Source of the DNA: Nonomuraea rhodomycinica
GTDB taxonomy: Bacteria > Actinomycetota > Actinomycetes > Streptosporangiales > Streptosporangiaceae
Length of the DNA: 64,000 nt
Direction of reading: 5' to 3'
NCBI RefSeq assembly: GCF_013363995.1
Contig: NZ_JABWGO010000003.1
Location: 558,001-622,000 of the forward strand
The notes beneath the pieces were generated by a model, which was given only the letters and a program-made list of their open reading frames with translations, did no database searches and was not told the origin of the DNA. This document shows, in pieces, positions 32,714-41,972 of this stretch. The first letter of the stretch is position 1, and each line of letters begins with the position of its first letter. The translations under genes and the position numbers were made by a program.

Positions 32714-33919
32714 TCAGAGGGTCAGGCGGTACAGCGTGAGCGGGCGGCCGCTGGAGCCGCTGGTCAGGTTGCCGGTGCGCTCGGCCAGCCCGGCCAGCTC
32801 CAGCCGGTGCAGCATGCGTCGCGCGGTGCGCTGCTGCACGGCCAGGCGGTCGGCGATCTCCCTGGTGGTGAGCGGCTCGTCCCCGGCGGCGGCCCGCGCC
32901 TCCAGGAGCTTCTCCAGCGTGGGGACCGACAGGCCCACGCGGCGCGCGATGACCGACAGGTTGTGCTCGGCCGCCGGGGCCGCCGGCACCGACTCCAGCA
33001 CGATGTCGGTGTCGGCCCGAAGCGACAGCACGGCCGCCACCTCGCCGATGCGGCGCGCCCGGGCCAGCGCCCGGCGGGCCAGGCTCTCGGCCTCGGCCGC
33101 GCTGCGCCCCAGGCCGAAGCCGATGCGGACCGCCTCGTTCTGACCGGCCAGCCGCGCCAGCATGGGCAGGCAGGTGAAGCCGCCGGTGGCGTCGTGCAGC
33201 GGGCCGCGCGTGGTGACCAGCAGGTGCGTGCCGCCGCGGAAGGCCGCGATCGTGCCGCCCAGCGCGGCGGCCTCGCGAAGCAGGCCCTCCTCGTTGGCCA
33301 CCTCGATCAGCCCGAGCGCGATCTGCGCGTCCTCCTGGGCCTGGCCCTCGGCCGTCAGCAGGAGCTGGCGCAGCGCCACGCGGACGGAGTGGACCGACGG
33401 CACCAGCCGCAGCACCTGCATCTCCTCGCGCAGCGCCTCGTGGACGCTGCTCAGGCAGGTGATCACCGGATGGCCGGGGTGGCGGCGGTGGAAGGCGATG
33501 GCGTTCCTGGAGGTCACCTCCGGCCGGTAGGGGAGCGTGCGCAGCTCGTCGGTCGGCAGGCCGGCCTCGGCGAACGTCGCCGTCACGTCGGCCGCCGGCA
33601 GCGTGTCGATGGACAGCCGGGTCACGTCCACACCCTCGTGCTGGAGCCGGACGAGGGCGCTCAGCAGCGTCGCGCCCGAGTAGTCGACGAAGGCGGCCGG
33701 ACGCGTCAGCACGTCGGCGTCGCGGGCCAGCATGTACGGGACGATGCCGGTGAACAGCCATCCCTCCACGGACGGGGTGTGCGCCTCGACGATCGCGGGC
33801 GCCTGGGACTCGTGGTCGTAGTCCAGGCGCAACGCGGTGAGGCCGGGCTGGTCCTCGCACGTGGCCGCGACGTCGTCGACCAGATCGTGCGGGCCGACGA
33901 CCCCGATGACGATTCCCAC
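32714..33919 (-). CDS. Multi-domain transcriptional regulator, candidate master of the island
   Basis: Cytoplasmic protein of 401 residues with no easy family name. The N-terminal half (VIGVVGPHDLVDDVAATCED, then GWLFTGIVPYMLARDADVLT) looks like an alpha/beta sensor domain. The middle (VRIGFGLGRSAAEAESLARR, then ALARARRIGE) resembles a degenerate GGDEF-like or cyclase-like fold. The C-terminus has winged helices (LTTREIADRLAVQQRTARRM, then LHRLELAGLAERTG). It is divergent from the DegT gene, and a copy of the island palindrome lies between them. Autoregulation and control of the six sites is inference. Confidence 0.72.
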   Translation of the reverse strand: MGIVIGVVGPHDLVDDVAATCEDQPGLTALRLDYDHESQAPAIVEAHTPSVEGWLFTGIVPYMLARDADVLTRPAAFVDYSGATLLSALVRLQHEGVDVTRLSIDTLPAADVTATFAEAGLPTDELRTLPYRPEVTSRNAIAFHRRHPGHPVITCLSSVHEALREEMQVLRLVPSVHSVRVALRQLLLTAEGQAQEDAQIALGLIEVANEEGLLREAAALGGTIAAFRGGTHLLVTTRGPLHDATGGFTCLPMLARLAGQNEAVRIGFGLGRSAAEAESLARRALARARRIGEVAAVLSLRADTDIVLESVPAAPAAEHNLSVIARRVGLSVPTLEKLLEARAAAGDEPLTTREIADRLAVQQRTARRMLHRLELAGLAERTGNLTSGSSGRPLTLYRLTL

Positions 33920-33939
33920 CCGCGTCTCCCTCTCGGCTC

Positions 33940-33959
33940 ATTTCGGTCAAGACCGCAAT
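33940..33959. promoter_or_regulatory. Regulon palindrome O2 between regulator and aminotransferase
   Basis: ATTTCGGTCAAGACCGCAAT keeps the CGGTC-NN-GACCG core. It lies 20 bases before the regulator start (minus strand) and 22 bases before the aminotransferase GTG (plus strand). TATGAT (minus strand, 33963-33958) is a fair -10 for the regulator, so the site covers its start point. Confidence 0.68.
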
Positions 33960-33981
33960 CATACTCTTGTGAGGTGCTCCG

Positions 33982-35166
33982 GTGAACTTCCCGTCCATGG
34001 CCGAAGCGGCGGGCCGTACCCTCGGCGACGAGGAGGTGGCCGCGGCCGAGCGGGTGATCCGCTCGGGCATGCTCAACTCCGTCTGGGGCACCGAGGCCCG
34101 GCTGCTCGAGGCGGAGGTCGCGCGGATGTACGGCCTCCCTCATGCGATCTCCTGCAGCTCGGGCACCGCGGCCCTCCACCTGGCGGTCGTGGCGGCCGCG
34201 CCGGACCCCGGAGACGAGATCATCACGACACCGATCACGGACTTCGGGACTGTGGCCCCCATCTTGGCGCAGAACGCCGTCCCTGTCTTCGCGGACGTGG
34301 ACCCCGGCGACGGCAATCTCGATCCGGGGGCCGTCGCGAAGCTGATCGGGCCGCGTACGCGGGCGATCATGGCGGTGCACCTGTTCGGCGCCCCGGCCCG
34401 GGTGGACGAGCTGCGTGCCCTGGCCGACGCCCACGGCCTGACGCTGATCGAGGACTGCGCGCAGGCGTGGCTGGCCGAGCTGCCCGCCCCCGAAGCCGCG
34501 GACGCCTCTCCGCGGCTCGCGGGGACGGTGGGGGACGTGGCCTGTCTCAGCCTCCAGCAGTGGAAGCACATCACCTGCGGCGACGGCGGGATCGCGCTCA
34601 CCGCGGACGACGAGCTGGCCCGGCGCATGCGGCTGTTCGCCGACAAGGGCTGGGACCGCGCGGCCGGGCGCTCGCACGCCTCCTTCGGGCTCAACTACCG
34701 CATGACCGAGCTGCAGGCCGCGGTCGCGCGCGCCCAGCTCGCCAAGCTCCCCGGGGTGGTGGCCGCCCGGCGGCGCACCGCGGCCCTGCTGCTGGACGCG
34801 CTCGGGAACGTCCCGGGCCTGCGGCTGCCCCGCCCGGACGGCCACGCCTGGTGGCTGTTCCCCCTCGTGCTGCCGGGCGGCGGCGCGCGGGAGCTGGCCG
34901 AGGCCCTGGCCGCGGCCGGGGTTCCGGCCCGGGCCGGGTACCTCGGCGAGCCCCTCAACCGGGCGCCCGTCTGGCACGGGCCCGTCTACGGCGCCTCGCG
35001 CGGGCCCCTGGAGGGCTACACGCCGGCGGACTGCCCCGAGGCCGACCGCCTCGTGGCCGACACGCTGCTGGTCATCGACTGGAACGAGCACTACACCGGC
35101 GAGCACGTCGAGGTCGTCGCCCGGGAGATCGTCCGGGCGACGCCCCGGTCCGGTGGCCGTGCGTAG
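33982..35166 (+). CDS. DegT/DnrJ/EryC1-type PLP aminotransferase (copy 1)
   Basis: Sugar aminotransferase-like enzyme of 394 residues. PLP-binding features are a Gly/Ser/Thr run (ISCSSGTAALHLAV), Asp in LIEDCAQAWLAE, and the Schiff-base Lys in LQQWKHITCGDGG. The C-terminal AHBA-synthase-like region is present. Members either add an amino group to keto sugars or, in catabolic settings, act on amino sugars. The GTG has GAGGTG upstream. It is transcribed from the O2 region and followed by the O3 promoter. Confidence 0.9.
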   Translation: MNFPSMAEAAGRTLGDEEVAAAERVIRSGMLNSVWGTEARLLEAEVARMYGLPHAISCSSGTAALHLAVVAAAPDPGDEIITTPITDFGTVAPILAQNAVPVFADVDPGDGNLDPGAVAKLIGPRTRAIMAVHLFGAPARVDELRALADAHGLTLIEDCAQAWLAELPAPEAADASPRLAGTVGDVACLSLQQWKHITCGDGGIALTADDELARRMRLFADKGWDRAAGRSHASFGLNYRMTELQAAVARAQLAKLPGVVAARRRTAALLLDALGNVPGLRLPRPDGHAWWLFPLVLPGGGARELAEALAAAGVPARAGYLGEPLNRAPVWHGPVYGASRGPLEGYTPADCPEADRLVADTLLVIDWNEHYTGEHVEVVAREIVRATPRSGGRA

Positions 35167-35186
35167 TCACGGTCGGATATCAGGCG

Positions 35187-35232
35187 TTGACCCGGCTCGG
35201 CGCCCTCACTACATTTCGGTCAGGACCGGTAT
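35187..35232 (+). promoter_or_regulatory. Promoter with regulon palindrome (O3) of the ABC operon
   Basis: TTGACC at 35187-35192 and TACATT at 35210-35215 are spaced by 17 bases. The palindrome ATTTCGGTCAGGACCGGTAT at 35213-35232 overlaps the -10 and start. It lies 20 bases before the binding-protein ATG. Confidence 0.72.
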
Positions 35233-35251
35233 TACGGGAAAGGAAGCCGCC

Positions 35252-36493
35252 ATGAGGAAGACAGCGGCAGTCGGCATCGCCGCCGCGCTGGGCGTCGCGG
35301 TCGCCGGGTGCGGATCGAGCGGCTCGGACAAGAGCGCCGTGACTCTCTGGATGTACCCGGTGATCGCGGACCAGGCGAAGAGCCAGGCGTTCTGGGGCAA
35401 GGTCGAGAAGGACTTCGAGGCCAAGAACCCCACCGTCGACGTCAAGGTCGACCTCCAGCCCTGGGAGGGCCGCCAGGAGAAGGTCACCACGGCCCTCATC
35501 TCCAAGAAGGGCTTCGACCTGGTCGTGCTCGGTCCCGACCAGATCCCCCAGTACGCCCAGCAGGGCACCGTCGAGGCGGTCGACGACGTGATCGCCGCCG
35601 ACAGGGCGAAGTACCTGCCCAACTCGCTGAGCGCCCTCACCGCGAACGGCAAGCTGTACGGCGTGCCGATCTACCAGACCATCACCGCCCCCATCTACAA
35701 CAAGAAGCTGTTCGCCGAGGCCGGCGTCGACCCGGCGCCGCAGACGCTCGCCGAGCTCAAGGCGGCCGCCCCCAAGCTGGCCGCCAAGAAGGTCGCGGTG
35801 CTGGACTACCCCGGCAAGCCCGAGGTCAGCCTCAACCAGAGCTTCTACCCCCTGCTGTGGGCCAACGGCGGCAGCGTCTTCGCCCCCGACGGCAAGAGCG
35901 TCGCCTTCGACGGCCCCGAGGGCGTCGCGAGCCTGCAGCTGCTGCTCGACCTCAAGGCCGCCGGCGGCCTGCCGGAGAACACCGCCAGCAAGGGCAACGA
36001 CATCGAGGGCGGCCTGCTCGCCGCTGGTAAGACCGCGATGTACCACGCGGCCACCGCGCTCCAGGCCACCCAGCTCGGCGCCGCCATCGGCGCCGAGAAC
36101 GTCGGCATCGGCCTGCCGCTGGAGGGCACGAAGCGCGTCGCGTTCGGCATCCCCGGCGGCCTGGTGCTGGCCAAGCACTCCGAGAACAAGGACGCGGCGA
36201 AGAAGTTCGCCGCCTTCCTCGCCTCGCCCGAGGTGTCGGCGCAGCTGGCGAAGGAGTCGGGCTTCTTCCCCGCGCGCACCGACGTGACCGTGCCCGACCA
36301 GTCGGCCGAGGCCAAGGAGTTCGCCAAGTCGCTGCAGTACGCCTTCCCGGGCGACGCGCACCCGAAGGCCCGCCAGGTGATGGGCGTGCTCGCCCCGCAC
36401 ATCCAGGCGGCGCTGCTCGGCAAGGAGGACGCGAAGACGGCCCTCGACGCCGCCGCCAAGGAGGCCGACGCGCTGCTGAGCAGCGGCGGCTGA
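35252..36493 (+). CDS. ABC transporter substrate-binding lipoprotein, sugar (CUT1) type
   Basis: Extracellular binding lipoprotein of 413 residues. The signal ends in the lipobox VAGC (acylated Cys near 20), and the mature part (VTLWMYPVIADQAKSQAFWG, GFDLVVLGPDQIPQYAQQG) is family 1 solute-binding. It should capture an oligosaccharide or related solute and deliver it to the two permeases. The ATG has an AAGGAAG site. The strong promoter with O3 sits directly upstream. Confidence 0.92.
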   Translation: MRKTAAVGIAAALGVAVAGCGSSGSDKSAVTLWMYPVIADQAKSQAFWGKVEKDFEAKNPTVDVKVDLQPWEGRQEKVTTALISKKGFDLVVLGPDQIPQYAQQGTVEAVDDVIAADRAKYLPNSLSALTANGKLYGVPIYQTITAPIYNKKLFAEAGVDPAPQTLAELKAAAPKLAAKKVAVLDYPGKPEVSLNQSFYPLLWANGGSVFAPDGKSVAFDGPEGVASLQLLLDLKAAGGLPENTASKGNDIEGGLLAAGKTAMYHAATALQATQLGAAIGAENVGIGLPLEGTKRVAFGIPGGLVLAKHSENKDAAKKFAAFLASPEVSAQLAKESGFFPARTDVTVPDQSAEAKEFAKSLQYAFPGDAHPKARQVMGVLAPHIQAALLGKEDAKTALDAAAKEADALLSSGG

Positions 36494-36509
36494 CCGGAGG
36501 AGAGGAACG

Positions 36510-37376
36510 TTGCGTCAACGCTTGCGTGACCCGGTCACCGGGCTGCTGTTCGTGCTCCCGATGCTGGTGCTGTTCCTGATCTTCAGGATCTTCCCCACCC
36601 TCGGCGCGGCGGGCATGAGCCTGACCAACTGGAACATCGGCGGGGAGTGGAGCTTCGTCGGCGCCGACAACTACGCCCGGCTGCTGGACGACGTGAACTT
36701 CTGGACCAGCCTGCGGGTCACGCTGGTGTACGCGGCGGTCTACGTGCCGCTCACCGTCGTCGTGGCGCTCGGCACGGCGCTGCTGCTCAACCAGGTGGTG
36801 TTCCTGCGGGGGCTGTTCCGCGGCATGCTGTTCCTGCCGTACGTCACCAGCTTCGTGCTCGCCGGCATCATCTGGCGCTGGATCTACGAGTACAGCGGCC
36901 TCATCAACGGCCTGCTGGCCAAGGCCGACCTCGGGCCGGTGCCGTTCCTGGAGCAGTCGGCGCTCGTGCTGCCCGCACTGGCCGTGGTGTCGGTGTGGAA
37001 GGGGTTCGGCTACTCGATGCTGATCCTGCTGGCCGGGCTGAAGTCCATCCCCGGCTCGTACCTGGAGGCGGCCACGGTGGACGGGGCGAGCTCCTGGCAG
37101 CGGTTCCGGCGGATCACGCTGCCGCTGCTCAAGCCCACCCTGTTCTTCGTCCTGGTGATCGAGACGATCAGCGCCTTCCAGACGTTCGACACCATCTACG
37201 TGATGACCGGCGGCGGACCCGCGCGGGCCACGTACACGCTCATCTACGGCATCTACGACCACGGCTTCCGGTCCTTCGACTTCGGCTACGCGGCCACCTG
37301 GGGCATGGTGCTGTTCGCGATCGTGCTCGTCGTCTCACTGGTGCAACGCCGCTTTCTCGACCGGGGGAACACGTGA
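36510..37376 (+). CDS. ABC sugar permease (MalF type)
   Basis: Inner-membrane protein of 288 residues with six helices and the EAA loop (SYLEAATVDGASSWQRFRRI), which contacts the ATPase. The start is TTG at 36510, chosen for the GGAGGAG site eight bases upstream. Its stop overlaps the GTG of the second permease. No ATPase gene is present; CUT1 systems of actinobacteria usually share an MsiK-type ATPase encoded elsewhere. Confidence 0.92.
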   Translation: MRQRLRDPVTGLLFVLPMLVLFLIFRIFPTLGAAGMSLTNWNIGGEWSFVGADNYARLLDDVNFWTSLRVTLVYAAVYVPLTVVVALGTALLLNQVVFLRGLFRGMLFLPYVTSFVLAGIIWRWIYEYSGLINGLLAKADLGPVPFLEQSALVLPALAVVSVWKGFGYSMLILLAGLKSIPGSYLEAATVDGASSWQRFRRITLPLLKPTLFFVLVIETISAFQTFDTIYVMTGGGPARATYTLIYGIYDHGFRSFDFGYAATWGMVLFAIVLVVSLVQRRFLDRGNT

Positions 37377-38233
37377 CGCTGACCGCTTCCAGGCCGCTCG
37401 TCCGGGCCGCCGGCGCCGCGCGGACGGGCCGCCGGCGGGCCGGATGGCCGCTCGCGGCGCTGCTGGCCGTGCTGTCGCTGCTGACCGTCAGCCCGTTCGT
37501 CGCGATGGTCGTCGTGGCGCTGTCGCCGGCCGGCCGGCCCACCGTGCCGGGGAGCTGGCCCGAGTCGCTCACCTTCGACAACGTCGCGCGGGTGCTGTCG
37601 TCCAGCGGCTTCGCCGGGTGGACGGTCAACTCGCTGGTCTACTCCCTGGTGTCGGTGGTGGTCATCCTGCTCACCGCGTCCATGGCCGGGTACGCCTTCG
37701 CCAAGAAGCGCTTCCCCGGCCGGGAGGCGATGTTCTGGACGTTCCTCGCGACCATGATGGTGCCGTTCCAGGCCACCCTCATCCCGACGTTCGTCCTGGT
37801 GAACGACCTGGGCGGGGTGGACACGTTCTGGGGCCTGATCGTGCCGACCCTGGCCAACTCGCAGGCCGTCTTCCTCATGCGGCAGTTCATCCTCGGCCTG
37901 CCGGACGAGCTGTTCGACGCCGCCAAGGTCGACGGCGCCTCGGAGCTGCGGGTCTACTGGACGATCGTGGTGCCGCTGACCCGGCCCATCCTGGCCACGC
38001 TCGGCGTGTTCGTCTTCCTGTGGCACTGGAACGACTTCCTGTGGCCGCTGGTCATCGGGCAGAGCGACACGACCCGGACGCTGACCGTGGGGCTCACCAC
38101 GCTGCGGACCGAGGAGATGCAGCTCTCGGTGCTCATGGCGTCGGCGACCGTGTCGGTGGTGCCCTGCCTCGTGGTGTTCTTCCTGCTCCAGCGGTACCTG
38201 GTCAACAGCATCGCGATGACCGGACTGAAGTAG
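37373..38233 (+). CDS. ABC sugar permease (MalG type)
   Basis: Inner-membrane protein of 286 residues with six helices and an EAA-type loop (ELFDAAKVDGASELRVYWTI). It pairs with the upstream permease. The GTG at 37373 overlaps that gene's stop (GTGA). A roughly 20-residue Arg-rich N-terminal segment precedes the first helix. The aldolase gene starts 29 bases further on, so the operon probably continues. Confidence 0.92.
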   Translation: MTLTASRPLVRAAGAARTGRRRAGWPLAALLAVLSLLTVSPFVAMVVVALSPAGRPTVPGSWPESLTFDNVARVLSSSGFAGWTVNSLVYSLVSVVVILLTASMAGYAFAKKRFPGREAMFWTFLATMMVPFQATLIPTFVLVNDLGGVDTFWGLIVPTLANSQAVFLMRQFILGLPDELFDAAKVDGASELRVYWTIVVPLTRPILATLGVFVFLWHWNDFLWPLVIGQSDTTRTLTVGLTTLRTEEMQLSVLMASATVSVVPCLVVFFLLQRYLVNSIAMTGLK

Positions 38234-38261
38234 CCGGGCCTCCTGCCCTAAGCTCTCTGGG

Positions 38262-39245
38262 ATGCACATCTCGGCACAGACCCTCCGCGACCGCCTGCGC
38301 GGCTCGCTCATCGCCGCGGCGGCCACCCCCATGACGGCGGCCGGGGAGGTCGATCTGGAGCTGGTCTCGCACTACCTGGCCGGGCTGGTCGCCGACGGGG
38401 CCGGCGCCCTCGCGGTGCTGGCCCACACCGGCCGGGGCCCGTACCTGGCGCCGGAGGTGCGCGCGGGCGTGATCGAGCGGGCGGTGGCGCTGGGCGTCCC
38501 CGTCCTCGTGGGCGTCGGCGGCCACCCCGCCACGGACGACTCCCCGGACGGATCCACAGGCGGCTCCACGGGCTCCCCGGCGGGGGAGGGCGTGGAGCGG
38601 ACGGCCGAGGAGGCGAGGGTGGCGGCCGGGCTCGGCGCGGCGGGCGTCCTGGTGTTCCCCTCGGCCGGTGACCGTCCGGCGCTGCACGACGCCGTGTGGC
38701 GGGCCTCCGCGCTGCCGATGATCGCCTTCGACCTCTACACCCGGCCGTGCCCGCCGGAGGCGATGGCCGCGATCCTGGCCCATCCGGGCGTGGCGGGGCT
38801 CAAGACGGCCCTGCTCTCCGACGCCATGGGCTGCCAGCGGGCCATCGCGCTGACCCGCGAGGCGGGGCGGCTGGCCATCACCGGCGAGGACCGCATGTTC
38901 GGGCCCTCCCTGCTGTGGGGCGCCGAGGCCGCGCTGGTGGGCCTGGCCGCCGCCTCGGTGGAGGTCACCGCGGCCGTGCTGGCCGCCTTCCGCGGCTCCG
39001 ACCTGCGGGCCTTCGAGGAGGCGTCCGGCCGCCTGGACCGGCTGGCGCAGGTGACGTTCACCGAGCCCATGGAGGGCTACGTGCAGCGCATGCTGTGGCT
39101 CGCGGCGGCCGAGGGACGCATCCCCGGCTCGCACGCGCACGACCCGTACGGCCCGCCGCTGCCGGCGGAGGAGCGCGCGCTGGTGGAGCGCCATCGCGGC
39201 CCCGCCCGGCGCCCCGGCCGGGCGGGCACGACGCTCACCGGCTAG
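38262..39245 (+). CDS. DHDPS-family aldolase (copy 2)
   Basis: TIM-barrel protein of 327 residues: GSLIAAAATPMTAAGEVDLE and GVAGLKTALLSDAMGCQ with the Schiff-base Lys. A short Gly/Ser/Pro insertion (DDSPDGSTGGSTGSPAGEG) follows the third strand and is not usual for the family. The second barrel of this type in the island suggests two aldol or dehydration steps or two substrates. It ends on a 4-base overlap with the convergent propeller gene. Confidence 0.85.
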   Translation: MHISAQTLRDRLRGSLIAAAATPMTAAGEVDLELVSHYLAGLVADGAGALAVLAHTGRGPYLAPEVRAGVIERAVALGVPVLVGVGGHPATDDSPDGSTGGSTGSPAGEGVERTAEEARVAAGLGAAGVLVFPSAGDRPALHDAVWRASALPMIAFDLYTRPCPPEAMAAILAHPGVAGLKTALLSDAMGCQRAIALTREAGRLAITGEDRMFGPSLLWGAEAALVGLAAASVEVTAAVLAAFRGSDLRAFEEASGRLDRLAQVTFTEPMEGYVQRMLWLAAAEGRIPGSHAHDPYGPPLPAEERALVERHRGPARRPGRAGTTLTG

Positions 39246-41203
39246 GCGTCAGGGCGGCCGGAGATGGCGACGCGGACCAGGTTGCGTCCCCGCACCCCGT
39301 ACAGGGCGCGACGCGAGGGGTCCAGCGCCAGCTTGGGCTCCCCGCCGAACCACTGCCCCGCCAGCCCGGCGGCGACGGTCTTCGCCGTGAACGACCGCAG
39401 GTCGAGCTTGTAGATCGTGTCCCCGTCCGTGCAGTAGGCCACCTCGCCCGTGACGAACAGCTCGCCGCCCTTCGCGCCCACGCGCAGGCGCGCGGTCACC
39501 TCCCGGCGGCGCAGGTCGAACGCGAACACCTCGCCGGTGCTGGCCATCCCGTACAGCACGGCCCCGGCGCGCCCCAGGGCGAGCGAGGTGATGGCGCGGG
39601 CGCCCGGCACGGGCTCGTGCTGCCACAGGAGCTCGCGGGCGGTGAGGTCCCACGCCGCCAGGCGGGCCGTGGCGGTCACCGGCGGCAGGCCGAGGCCCTC
39701 CTGGATGAGCGTGCCGAGGTAGGCGGTGCCGCGCCGGGTGACGACCGAGTAGACGGTCTGCCGCTCCACGGCCGGGCGGTAGGTCTCCAGCTTCCCGGTG
39801 CGCGGGGAGTAGAGCGACAGCGCGCCGTTGACGTGGCCGGGCTCGGGCTGCGTCGGCATGACGACCAGGCCGGTACGGGCGTCGTAGGCCAGGTCGCGGG
39901 GCCGGTCCTGCTGGTTGCCGGCGCGCGCGAGCAGCCTGGCCTCGCTCTCGCCGGCGCGGTGCGCGTACAGGGCGGCCTGCGTGTAGACGCCGAGGTACGT
40001 GGTGCCGCGCACGGTCAGCATGGTCTTCGGCTCGCCCGGGATGCCGAGCCGGGTCACCTTGCCGGTGGCCAGGTCGTGGATGTCGGCGCCGCTCTTGCCG
40101 CCCACGTAGACCCGTTCGCCGTCGGAGTGGACGGACATGGGCTCCTCGGGGGCGGCGCGCAGGCCGCGCTGCACGAGGTTGCGGTACTCGATCTGCCCGG
40201 TGGCCGGGTCGTACACGAACACCGCGCTGTCCTGGACGCCGTAGACGCGCCCCTCGTGGGCGAGGAGGCGGTGGGTGGCGGCCTCGAAGTACGGCACGCC
40301 GAGCACCTCCAGCTCGCCCCCGGCGATCGAGTACCGGTAGAGCGTGCCGGTGGGGCGGCCGGCGAAGTAGACGTGGCCGTCGTGGACGAGCACCGAGACG
40401 ATGTACTTCTCGCCCGGCGCGGTGGCCTTGACGACCTTGAACCGGGAGGGGTCGGCCCGGTCCAGCACGAGCAGCTCGGCCAGCGAGTTCATGCCGCACG
40501 CGAGGTGGGTGTCGGACATGCTCATGCTGGCCACCCAGTCGCGGTCGGCCAGCTCCGGCGGCAGCAGCTCGCGCCGCTCGCCGGTGGCGCGGTCGACGGC
40601 GATGAGGTGGGCGTTCGCGCCGACGCCCGCGTAGACGTGCGTGGCGTCGGCCTGGATGCTGCGCACGTACGCCTCGCCGGGGCTGGCCTCGCCCAGGTCG
40701 CGGCCGGCGCCGGTGGCCGGGTCGTACTCGCGGACCCGGCCCGGCTCCGAGGTGCCCAGGTAGACCTTGCCGTCGGGGGAGGCGGCCATGGTCCACACGA
40801 AGTGGTCGGGGTACTCGGCGACCTTCGTCACCGTGCCGGCCACCGTGTCGATCCGGTACAGGTCGGAGCGGGAGTGCGTGGCGGCGTAGACGTCGGTGCC
40901 CACCCGGCACATCGCCCAGATGCCGATGCCCGTCGGGATCTCGAAATGGGTCGTGACCGAATCCTTCGTGAGGTCGTAGGCGGCGACGACGTTCGGCGAC
41001 AGGCCGCGCGAGCCGACGTACAGCACGTCGCCCACGATCTCGGCGTTCCCGAGCGGGCCGGCGACGCTGGCCGGGCCCAGGTCGGTGATGGTTCCCTCGG
41101 GTTCGCGGGCGCGTGCGGCCGTGGCGTGCGCGGAGGTGGCGGACAGGGGGACGGCCACCGCGGTGGTGGCCGCCGCCTGCAGGAAACGACGGCGGGGGAT
41201 CAT
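39242..41203 (-). CDS. Secreted beta-propeller protein (copy A)
   Basis: Exported protein of 653 residues. A Tat-type signal (IPRRRFLQAAATTAVAVPLS) is followed by repeated blades of about 45 residues (for example VYLGTSEPGRVREYDPATG; VYAGVGANAHLIAVDRATGE). It resembles PQQ-type or WD-like propellers, but no cofactor site is evident. It is clearly paralogous to the protein at 42847-44886. In the island it may bind or act on an extracellular substrate before uptake. It is last in the minus-strand unit, with its own O4 operator upstream. Confidence 0.85.
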   Translation of the reverse strand: MIPRRRFLQAAATTAVAVPLSATSAHATAARAREPEGTITDLGPASVAGPLGNAEIVGDVLYVGSRGLSPNVVAAYDLTKDSVTTHFEIPTGIGIWAMCRVGTDVYAATHSRSDLYRIDTVAGTVTKVAEYPDHFVWTMAASPDGKVYLGTSEPGRVREYDPATGAGRDLGEASPGEAYVRSIQADATHVYAGVGANAHLIAVDRATGERRELLPPELADRDWVASMSMSDTHLACGMNSLAELLVLDRADPSRFKVVKATAPGEKYIVSVLVHDGHVYFAGRPTGTLYRYSIAGGELEVLGVPYFEAATHRLLAHEGRVYGVQDSAVFVYDPATGQIEYRNLVQRGLRAAPEEPMSVHSDGERVYVGGKSGADIHDLATGKVTRLGIPGEPKTMLTVRGTTYLGVYTQAALYAHRAGESEARLLARAGNQQDRPRDLAYDARTGLVVMPTQPEPGHVNGALSLYSPRTGKLETYRPAVERQTVYSVVTRRGTAYLGTLIQEGLGLPPVTATARLAAWDLTARELLWQHEPVPGARAITSLALGRAGAVLYGMASTGEVFAFDLRRREVTARLRVGAKGGELFVTGEVAYCTDGDTIYKLDLRSFTAKTVAAGLAGQWFGGEPKLALDPSRRALYGVRGRNLVRVAISGRPDA

Positions 41204-41236
41204 GTGCGGCTCCCTGATGAAGTTTGCCGCACGCTA

Positions 41237-41256
41237 TAACGGGCTAGTCCGTAATG
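41237..41256 (-). promoter_or_regulatory. Regulon palindrome O4 before propeller copy A
   Basis: ATAACGGGCTAGTCCGTAAT keeps the outer arms (TAACGG and CCGTAA) but has a changed centre, the most divergent of the six. On the minus strand TGGACA lies upstream and TAGCGT downstream with 18 bases between, so the site falls between -35 and -10. It overlaps the stop region of the upstream amidohydrolase gene. Confidence 0.58.
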
Positions 41257-41972
41257 TCCAGTGCGAACAGTTCGGCCGCGTTGCGCCAGGCGACCCGCTC
41301 GGCCAGGTCCGGGGCGAGGCCGGCCGCGGCCACCGCGCCGAAGGCCGACGACGGGTCGATCAGCGTGGCGTCCGTGCCGAACAGCAGCCGCCGCCCGTCC
41401 ACCGCCGCCGCCACCTCGGCGATGCGGCCCGCCGGGGCGTGCGACCAGCAGGGTTCGAGGTAGAGCCGGTCGCAGGCGGCGGCCGCCTCGATGGCGTGCC
41501 GGAACCCGTCGGCGCCCATGTGCCCGGCGATCACCCGCAGGCCCGGCGTGTCCAGGCAGACCTGGGCCAGGTCGAGCACCGAGGTGCCCCAGGTGTGCAC
41601 GAGCGCCGGGCAGCCGGCCTCGGCGACGAGCGCCAGGGCGTCGCGCAGCCGCGGCGAGGTGACGGGCGAGCCCGTGTAGTCGGTGTGGATCTTCACGCCG
41701 ACGAACCGGCCCGTGGGCAGGTAGGCGTCGAGGTCGCGGGCGGCCTCGTCCAGGCGGCGCGGGTTGACCGTGACGTAGCCGAGCAGGCGCTCGTGCTCCT
41801 CCAGCACCCGGGCGAGGGCGCGGTTGCCGGCCGGGGCGTCGTAGATGACCGCCTCGGTGTGCGAGACCACGGCCCGGTCGATGCCGTAGCGGTCCATGGT
41901 GGCCAGGCTCGCCCCGGCCACGTCCATGGTGAAGAACCACGGCCCCCAGTGGGCGTGCACGTCGATGATCAT
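41244..41972 (-). CDS. Amidohydrolase-fold protein, metal site complete
   Basis: TIM-barrel protein of 242 residues of the amidohydrolase-2 (COG2159) type. Metal ligands are visible: HAH at 6-8 (MIIDVHAHWG), later His in LVHTWGTS and VIAGHMGADG, and a final Asp in LFGTDATLID. Such proteins hydrolyse lactones or decarboxylate acids. The ATG at 41972 overlaps the stop of the degenerate homologue upstream (ATGA), so the two may form a hetero-oligomer. Confidence 0.86.
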   Translation of the reverse strand: MIIDVHAHWGPWFFTMDVAGASLATMDRYGIDRAVVSHTEAVIYDAPAGNRALARVLEEHERLLGYVTVNPRRLDEAARDLDAYLPTGRFVGVKIHTDYTGSPVTSPRLRDALALVAEAGCPALVHTWGTSVLDLAQVCLDTPGLRVIAGHMGADGFRHAIEAAAACDRLYLEPCWSHAPAGRIAEVAAAVDGRRLLFGTDATLIDPSSAFGAVAAAGLAPDLAERVAWRNAAELFALDITD

